This document shows positions 1 to 9,000 of a DNA stretch of 14,291 nucleotides, piece after piece. The notes below the pieces were generated by a model. It had not been told where the DNA came from and searched no databases. It worked only from the letters and a program-made list of their open reading frames with translations. The position numbers were made by a program, and so were the translations under genes. Source of the DNA: CAZDAM01 sp964503595 (GTDB lineage: Bacteria; Muiribacteriota; UBA6191); assembly GCA_964503595.1 (NCBI GenBank), contig CAZDAM010000088.1, positions 1-14,291 of the forward strand, written 5' to 3'. Each line of letters starts with the position of its first letter. Position 1 is the first letter of the stretch.

Positions 1-39
1 TTGTAAGGCAGGTGCTCTAACCAACTGAGCTAAACGCCC
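1..39 (-). tRNA. tRNA-Val (anticodon UAC), 5' part only, cut by the window edge
   Basis: Read on the minus strand, this is the first 38-39 nt of a tRNA. The acceptor strand begins GGGCGTT, followed by U8 and A9. The D-arm stem GCTC pairs with GAGC across a loop containing the conserved GG. The anticodon loop reads CTTACAA, which puts TAC at positions 34-36 and gives Val. The 5' strand of the anticodon stem is CCTGC. The 3' half (variable loop, T-arm, acceptor 3' strand) lies outside the window, so pairing of the acceptor and anticodon stems cannot be checked. The pattern matches the usual bacterial tRNA-Val(UAC) closely. It follows the giant gene on the same strand, 50 nt after that gene's stop codon. 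Confidence 0.93.
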
Positions 40-58
40 CCCGTCTCAAGGTGAGCTA

Positions 59-86
59 ATAATATCATAACCCCCGGGAATTGCAA
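59..86 (-). promoter_or_regulatory. Probable sigma70-type promoter of tRNA-Val
   Basis: On the minus strand a -35-like TTGCAA (81-86) is followed after 16 nt by TATTAT (59-64). The -10 is preceded by TG plus one base (66-67), which makes an extended -10. The predicted start would be near position 52, leaving a leader of about 13 nt before the tRNA. No clear intrinsic terminator separates the giant gene's stop (90-92) from this promoter, so read-through from the giant gene is also possible. Confidence 0.6.
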
Positions 87-89
87 GAC

Positions 90-3000
90 TTATTTCAAAT
101 CTGCTCTGGAAATTTTACTTCTCTTCCCAATCCAGCGAAAGAAACCAAAACCGGCCACTGCTAATAGACCAAAGGGCATCAGAAGCAGACAGAAAACAAG
201 CCACCGTACACCCAAAGACTGGCCCAGAGTCCGGGCACAGGCAGGCGAGTAACGGTAATAACTTTCCACAAAAACAGGAATCCAGGGTAAGAGAACCTGA
301 TCGCGAAGCCAGCTGTAGGCCAAGACAAGCCAGTGATCTCCGGAACCGGAAGCCGCAGTCACAATAAAGCAGCCCCCACCTCCTCCTCCGCCGCCCGTTC
401 CGGAGCCAACTCCGGACAGAGACTGGCCTGCATTGGAATCGAAGACCGAGTTCAAAGAGCGCAGAACCCTCCATTGACTGAAGTGAGGAACGCTTCCGTA
501 TAAAACCGCCCCTTCAAGCCTTAAGGTCCGGCCTGCATCCATCCAGCTCTGGAGACTGGTGTCGTAATACTGAAGCCTGAAGTCCTGGGCCCTGACCACC
601 GTATTATTGGCAAAGTAGCTGGGCAGAGGAAACGGAAATTCAACCGAGCGGCCCGGTTTTACCTTGCCACGGATTTCCAGCACCTTGCCGACCACTTCAT
701 GGGCCGCCGGAAGCTCACTGAATTTATTGGCCCCCAGATCCGGCCCCGTCTTGAAAACCGGGAAAATGCCTTCCAGGTTTTCGGTTCTGGGCAGAACAAC
801 CCTCTTCAGATCCGCGTATTCATCCCCAAGAACGCTCAGGTCATACTCGGTGGAAATGCTGTTTGCCGGCAGGAGAATTTTTCCGTCTCTTGTTCCGGCT
901 GCCTTCTCTCCGGCCCCCAAAGGACCTACGATATCCGTAACCGGGCGCACAATATTCAAGGCTGCGGCATAATCCGTAATCCCGGGCTCTTCCTGGATAT
1001 CAGGAATACCGTTATTGTTATCATCCGGATCCTCAAACATCTTCAGGCCATCATTGTCCTGATCCAGCATTCTACCCGTCGGATAAAGCGCTCCAGGAAT
1101 CACCCCGGATTCATCCTGATTGGCAATATTGTCCCCGTCCATATCATCGTCAAAGGCATTGGGGATACCATCGTTGTCACTGTCCTTGCTGAAATCCCAG
1201 CTGATTCCACCAATCACAATTGCATTTTCGTTTTCATCGTTGACGCCATCGCCATCATCGTCCGGATCGCGATTGTCCCCGACTCCATCTCCATCCGTAT
1301 CTTCCCATTCCGTAGGATCTCTTGGAAAGGCATCCTCGGCATTGATGACGCCATCATCATCCCAGTCCAGATCCGGGCCTGTATTTGCAGTTTCAGTGGT
1401 ACCGCCTCCGGAATCGGCTCCGCTTCGATGAACAGATACTGTCAGTTCACCACGGTTGCCCGCCGTATCGTATCCGTTTAGAAGAATCCGATTTTCTCCT
1501 AGTTGCAGATTGGTCAAAGTCAGGTTGAATTTTCGTGGATCCACAGTATTGATCGCCACGCTTCCGGAAACTGAACCCGCCTGAGTCAGGATCTGAAGCC
1601 TGAGATCCGCCAGGGTTTCCGTAGCGCTACCAGCAAGATTGATTGTGGAAAGTTCGGTCGGATTATCCTCCGTAGAGCCCGCCCCAAAAATCACTTCAAG
1701 CTGGGGAGCCCGGGTATCCACATAGAAGGATGCATTCTGAGGCTGCTTGAGGGCCAGCCCCGAGACGGTGTCCTGGTCCCCGCTCAGTATCACCTGGTTC
1801 AGTCCATCCTCCACCCGGATCTGATGACGGAAGTACCAGCCCTTTCCTGAAGGCAGCACGGCTTCATTCAAAGTCAGGTCCTGGGAAGACACCACGTCAA
1901 ACCCCTGATGGCGTATCGTAATTTTTGGCGTGCCGATCTGAACCTCCGAAAAGACCATTTCCAAAAGCATTTCACCCGCATTGATCACGGTGAGCGGATT
2001 CAGGAAATCCCGAATCAGGCCATCTCTTGAATAGGTCAGACCGACTTCAGGCGCCACGGTATCAGTAATCGGCAGCAGATGCCCGCCATCGGCGAGTACT
2101 GCGTCCTTATAGGCGCCATTCCCGGAGGTATCCCGGATTTGGGAATTCAGCCGGAGCAGGGTTCCGGCATTCAGACCCGCCGACGAAGAGCTCAGTTCAA
2201 TGACAATCACGGTATTGCCGCTATCCAGACTCACAGAAGCGTTGGCCCCAAAAGTCGATGTTGAGACCAAATTCAGGATCTGATCGGCACTCAGTCCACT
2301 CAGGGAAGCCGGGTCCAAAGCCTCATCCAGCACGACCCTGAGCCTGTCCCCTCCCTGAGGAAGAGCACTGACACTGCGCTTATCCAGTTCCACCGACAGA
2401 ACACGGGGACCAAAGGAGTCCTGAGTTTTGAGGGTTGCCGAATTGCGAACCTGGCTTACCGCATTTCCGGCCATATCCTGGAAAAGATTCTTCGCACTCA
2501 AGAGCATCTGCGAAGAAGGATTGATCAGGGCATTCTGGCCAAGATGCAGAAGAATACGGTTCTTATCCAGCTCCCAGACTGTATCGGAACCAAGAACTGC
2601 ACCTTGAAGCTCGAATAAATCCTGAGTGGAAACCGAGCCTGGATTTTTCAGGATTTCACTGAAATATACCAGCAGCTGATCCCCAGAGCGGAATTGACCG
2701 TCTCCGTTGCGATCCTTAAGCTGGGCGGCCACAAGCCTGGGAGCCACGGTATCCGTCAACGATGTCAGGTTCAAAGTACGGTTGGATGCCGTCACTCCAT
2801 TTCTGAAGCTTAAAATCTGAAACGGAGCCGAGGCAAAATGAGAAGTCTGAACTCCATTGAGCTGAGGAATGAAACCCGTATTCATGGTCAGCTGCAGATA
2901 GTGGCCCGCCGTTGTGACCAGAACCTGCTCAGAAGAATAAAGCTCCACCGAGTAGGGGGTCGGAACCCCAAAAGCCCCGAAGGCAATCGGGCTGGATGCA

Positions 3001-6000
3001 TTCATACCCCGAAGCACTGAAGCAAGGTTATTGGTTGTCACCGGCAGAAGAGGACTTGAATTCGTTGCCCGGACCCCATCAACCCCTCCGGATGTTTCCG
3101 AAAAACGCATCAGGAATCGATCTCCAAAACTCAAGGCTCCGGAACCATCTGCATCATCAAACTGAAGACTGGAAAGATAGCCATGACGCTTCTGTACGGA
3201 GACCAGCATCTTGCCGAGATTTCCGTTTGTATCCTGATAATAAAGCCAGAAATTGCGGATACCATCTTCAAAACGGGTATAGTCACCCGAAATCTCAAGA
3301 TCTCCGGTACCGGGATGGATCCGGACATTGATGAATCCTGCTGGCAAAGTCAAAAGCCTTGAACCTGCAGGAATCGCCTGGCTCAGATTCAGATCCGATT
3401 CATTCAGGAAGAAATTCGGCTGGGCCAGATTGACAACAATGGGCTGATCATCCGTTAAAAGCTCGGATGCCTTGAAGGATCTGATCGCCGGATTGGTCAG
3501 AATCAGGCTGGAAACTTCCGCCCTCTTCGGCAATGCCGGGTCAAACAGAGGCTCGGTTGCCACAATCTGTACCGAAACACTGGTCGTAACCGAGCTCAGA
3601 TCTGTTGTATCAAACAACTGCAGGAGAATGGTTGTACGGCCAATCACTCCCGGCAGGGCATAGGCCATGAGCTTTTCTTCTGTGGGCGTACAGTTGGTCT
3701 GGTTGAAAACCGCCGGGCCATACTCCTGAGGCAGGAAAGCCTGAATCATGTTGGGATTGTAGTCCGCCACCCCAAAACAAACCCGGTTCAAAGGAGTGTC
3801 CAGATCCGATTTGAATGGAGTCAGATCCAGAGATACCGGATCCAGACTGTCCTTGGCAATCAGAAGGGAAAGCGGATTCCCGACAAAGGTCGGAGCATCG
3901 TTGATCGAACGGAAAGTCCAGTTGATCGGCAGTGTCCTGGCAACCCACTGGGCCTCGGACTGATCCACAAGGTACAGATTGGCACCCAGAATCACACCCG
4001 TCGTTTCGGGTTGCTGCATCACAGCATTCAGTCCGGTGACAAAAGCATCTCTCTGGTTCGGTCCAATCAGATGATTGGTCAACTCCAGACGAACAATCTG
4101 CCCCCCACTGGTGGCGAAAAGCGAGGTGGTCGTAACAACTGAAGGATTAAAACTGAAGGCATAACTCGAGGAAGCTGCATTTTCTTCATCCGAAATCCTG
4201 AAGAGGCCATTGAGATTGATGCTCTGATCCTGGTCTTCCCCGGTCTCAAGAGTCAGGCTGGTAAATGGCGAACAGGTCTGAATATTGCCCAGGGCACAAA
4301 GCTCCGGAATATCATTCACCGGAGTGGAAGTCAGGGAGATAATCACTGAAGTCGTGGTTTCCGAAGGTCCGTACGTCAGATGCCAGTCATTATGCATCTG
4401 GATAGAATCCCCGGTATCCCGGACCAGAATCCGGTAGAAATGGGGTACCGTCGTCGTAAATGTAGCATTGGCCGAGAGCACCAGATTCGGACTCGCATAG
4501 GAAAGTGCAAATAGTCCATCTCCATCATCTGTCACCAGGGCATTTGGATCTGCTGATGTTACCCGGCGAATTTCGGGAACTCCGAAATAGGACATATAGT
4601 CATGGGTTCCCGAATCAGCAAAATCGGATACGCTCAGACTCACACTCCTGGCCTCACCTTCCAGAAGAAGGAAGGAAGCCTGATGCATGGGGGCTGACAG
4701 CACGGGAGGGTCATTAACCGGCCTGACGAATACGTTCAGATCGGTCTGAAGAACCATCTGGGATGAGGAACGGGCATCACTCAGACAGAAGCGCACCACT
4801 TCGGAATCCAGAGTGATTCCATTGGCTTTCAGGGTATGGAACTGATTCGGTCTTCCGGTAAAATGCACCGTTGTCCCGGCAACCACAGCACTGACTCTTG
4901 TCGTCGTATAGGCGGAGGCCCCAGAAGGACCATTGGTACAGTTCTGGTTCACAGATGCCTGAATTCTCACCAGAAGAGCATCCGGTGGAACATCAAAATC
5001 ATCTTTCAGAATCGAGGCAAAGTCAAAACTTGTCGTCGTGTCTTCCCCAAAGCAGGAATTCTCACCAATACAGAGAAGCGGAGTCCCACTCAGATAAGGG
5101 AAATCATTTTCCTCCTGAACCTCAATCTGAAGAATACGGGTTCCGGTGCGTCCGTGTGCGTCCGTCACGGAAAGGGCTACCGTTGTCAGAGGAGTGGAAC
5201 CATTGGGTTTTGGCTCCAGATGGATCTGATCCCCTGTGGTGGCCGTGACAATTCTCAAGGAGAAGGCGCTGGTCTCCAGAAGGTTTGTCGTAAGACCAAG
5301 GCTTTCCAGAGACCAGTGGTACCCATCAATGGTTTCGCCAAAGCCCAGATCCCGATCCTGAAGAACCAGATCCGGCATGGAGGTTTCCAGAAACACCATG
5401 CTCGTCGAAGAATCTTCCTTCACAGACCAGATCAGATTACTGGCCAGAGGACTGGTCGACCAGGCACTGGCTTTGGCAATCGAGGGAGCCGTCCAGTCCG
5501 GCAACCAGTTCAGAGTCACGATATGTGAGGAGGAAGCCCCCGCATTATCACTCAGAATCAGGCTGACCTCGACACTTCCGAACATCCGGAGCGCCTTGGG
5601 AGAAAGTGGACCGGTGGCATTGGTGTTTTCTGGAAGTGAGCAGTTGCTTTCCCTTCCCAGTGGGCTCCCCCTGAGGACAAAGCCTGCACTGGTCACAACA
5701 GGAAGTTCAAAAAGCGAGCTGTCCAGTGTCAATGGATTCAGACTTGAACTCACCACCTGCATGCTGAACTGACCGACACTGTCCGGATCGGAAACATACG
5801 GACTCAGATCCGCGCTGATGCATCCGCCCTCAAGAGCTGTCAGAAGAGTTGTGGCGACAACTGAAGGCAGGGAAAAGGTTGGAGGGTCGTTCACGGCATC
5901 GACAATGAACTGAACCGCGGAAGCCGAACACTTGCGCGAAGTCCGGGTCGAATTGACGCCGGCAATATCATAGAAAGGATGGCTAAAATCACAGAGATGA

Positions 6001-9000
6001 AAGGTTACCGGAGGCAGGACGGCTCCAGACAGATTGGGCATAGTGACCTGCCAGGTCAGGGACTTGGAAGTCTGGTCCAAATCCAGCGTGAACGGGAAGC
6101 CGCCAATGCTCAGGGATTTGTTCAGAAGCCCCGGAGATGTCCCGCTCAGAGTGGTCGGATGATCATCCATATACCACTGCATATTCTTTTCCTGTCCGCT
6201 TAACGCCTCTTCCTCATCCAGCATGAATGGCTTCAGATCAGTGGTTCTGGGACCCGCCCCTTCAGAAATTCTCCATTCCCAGCGACCTACAGCCGTATTC
6301 AGGCTCAGACCGGGATTGGAAGCCCACTGGATCATGGGGTAATCATTGTGACCATAGAGTCTTACGGTCACGGCAGACTGGGCAATATCACCGGGATTGT
6401 TTCCATTCAAGGTCAGATTCAGCGTGGCATCCGCCTGCTGGTAAGCCACGTTCTGATTGGGCTTCAGGCACAGGAGTCCGGCATCTGCATCCCCGTTTTC
6501 AAACGGCTGTCCATTCGTACAGACAATCGTGAAGATATTGGAATCACTGCTCTGAAGTCCCGGAGGAGTCTGCCCCCAGATCAGGTTGTTATTGGTTGTC
6601 ACCGGAATGAAATCACGGGCGTCATTGGCCCAGGTTGTAAGATCAAGCCTCTGTAGGGAAACTGTTTCCTCAAGCTCTAAAAACAGATTGGCTGCCACAG
6701 AAGGATCCTGTGGATTCACCGGACTGATTCTGACCGGATCATTCACCGATGCGATCGAGAAAGTTACATTTGTAGTGGTTGGGGTCGAGCCCGTCCGATT
6801 GAGTTCAAGTGTCAGGGCCAGCTCTCCGTAAACATCCGGTGCGGGCCGTATATAAAGCCGATCGGAAACCGGATCCAGATGAATGCTGGTCGCCGTCGTG
6901 GCAATCGAGCCCTGCACATTCTTGCCCAGCCTCACCCGATCATATACTCCGGAACTCAGGTTTTCCGCATGCAGAAGTGCCTGAAAATGAGTCGGATAGG
7001 ATGTGGGCGTAGTAAACAGGGTCGAGGGCTGAGTCAGCTTCACCGACCACCACAGCTCTGAATCCTGGGTCAAGGCGTTGAAAGGATCCAGCTCATAAGG
7101 GCTCAAATCAAAGAAATATCCTTCCTGGTCTTCATTCAGATTGCGATTGGCCGTGAACAGAGCCTGCCTGATCACGGGTGGATTCGTGACCGATTCAACA
7201 CGCAGTTTGCACTGGGAATTTTCGGCAAACAGACCACCCTGATCGGTAATGCGGATATTGAAGGTCGCATCCCCATAGGCAAAAGGTTCGGACTGAAGCT
7301 GAATACTGCCTCCCGTACCATTTCCACTGATCTGGACCTTGAAGAGCCCGGCAATCGAAGTCTGGGTATTCAAACCGTTCAAGGAAACAACTCCGGCCAC
7401 TGCCGTCATGCCCGCTGTTTCACTCCCGCTGTTGAACGGAATGAAACCATTATAGCTGACGCTGCCCAAAGACCAGGCATAATCTGCCGGGGTACGGGGA
7501 CTGAACGGATCAATAAGATCCACATCTGTTACAGCAGCAAAATCCAGCACACTGGATGTCGTACCAAAATCCTCTTTCTCCGAGATCAGTGGACGGGCCG
7601 GGCAGGGAATACCCACAAAGGAAGGCGGATCGTTTCCGGGATTCACCTGAATCATCACTTCCTGAGTTGTGGAAAGAATCCCCGTCTGGGCGCGAATTAC
7701 CACGGTTGCACTGCCGCTGCGATTCATTGAGGGCGTGATCAGCATCTGCTGGGTCTCACCCGTGGTACCCACAAGAACCGGGGATGAGAAAGTGATGCTG
7801 CCCAGAATACCAAACGGATCCGTGACGACCGAGGTGGTCCACGTGGCCGGAAAAGGCCCGTCCACATCCCAGATTCCAACCTGAAAGGTTGCGGGGGTGT
7901 CTTCGGTGACAATCAGGGGGCTGGCAATTGCTGTAGCCGGCAGGTTTCCGGATACCGAAATCATCGGACTATCCCCCTGATCCAGAACTTTCAGCTGAAG
8001 GGAAACACAGTTATTGGTCCCGGTGGAATGACTCAGATTGCCATTGGAAGCCCAGTTTCCGGTACTGTCCCGAGCACAGACCACAACCGTGTCAAAAGCA
8101 CCCGTCGCATGAAAACTGTTCGGTATTCCACTGACAACCAGATTCGTCCCGCTGATAGACCAGGTCGTAAACTGGGTGACCGATTCACCCGCATGGCCAT
8201 AGGCAATTTCCCAGACCATGGCAGTTCGCGTAGTTTCTCCAAAAAGTGGAGCCCCATCCGGAAGCAGATTTCCATCGGAAGGATTGAGCTGGGAAAGCTC
8301 GGCTGCCATGGTGCTCAGATCAAACGCATAATTGGAGGCATCTTCCGGCATATTGAGCTGAGGAATCGAGGGGATGTAGCGGGGAGGATCATCCACACAG
8401 GCCACATTCACAGAAAACTCATCTGTAGTCACCCGATATCCTTCCGAGTCATATAAGGTGAACTGGACCGAACCGAACCCACAGGCTTCGGGATTCCCTT
8501 TCAGCAGAAACTGATCCGAGAAATTCTGATCCAGGGGCAAAACGGAAGGATTCACATATTCAAAAAACCCGGTTCTGGGACCTGAGGGCGGATCGGATCG
8601 GCCATCAAAGCTTTCCACTCCCCAGTAGAGGGAATTATGCTCGGAAACATTGAGCTGGTTGTTGCCTTCACTCCCACATTTGCGGGTACCCACGCTGAAA
8701 GGCCCGTTACATTCATAGCCCAGAAGAGCAATCGTTCTTTCGGAAACATCCCCTTCCGTCCAGGTGTCCTTGACCGGTTTGGTGACATAGCCTGGTCCGG
8801 CTGCCACCTTGACTCTACCCACATCGGGAAAATAGGTCACTGTACCAAGATTATCTTTGATTTCCAGATCCAGCTGAAAGGTTGTGGATACCTGCAAATC
8901 GAAGGGTTTGATGGCAATTCTCCAGCTATCGTCCGCAAGCGAGCTTAACGGGTCAATCTTGAAACTGTTGAAATTCGGCCCACCTGGCCCCGGGGGGAAG

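Noticed and set aside
1..89. tRNA end as an integration (attachment) site for a mobile island carrying the giant gene
   Set aside because: The giant gene lies on the 5' side of the tRNA, whereas integrases usually use the 3' end, and there is no integrase or duplicated tRNA fragment in the window.
990..1380. Asp-rich region as a dockerin pair
   Set aside because: There are more than two loops, their spacing is irregular, and the dockerin helices are missing; thrombospondin-3 repeats fit better.
699..1481. A 260-codon plus-strand frame rich in Ile/Val
   Set aside because: It is the same in-register antisense effect over the Asp-rich calcium-loop region (GAT/GAC read backwards gives ATC/GTC).
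4836..5528. A 230-codon plus-strand frame
   Set aside because: It is in register with the giant gene, basic and low-quality in composition, and has no ribosome binding site or motif.
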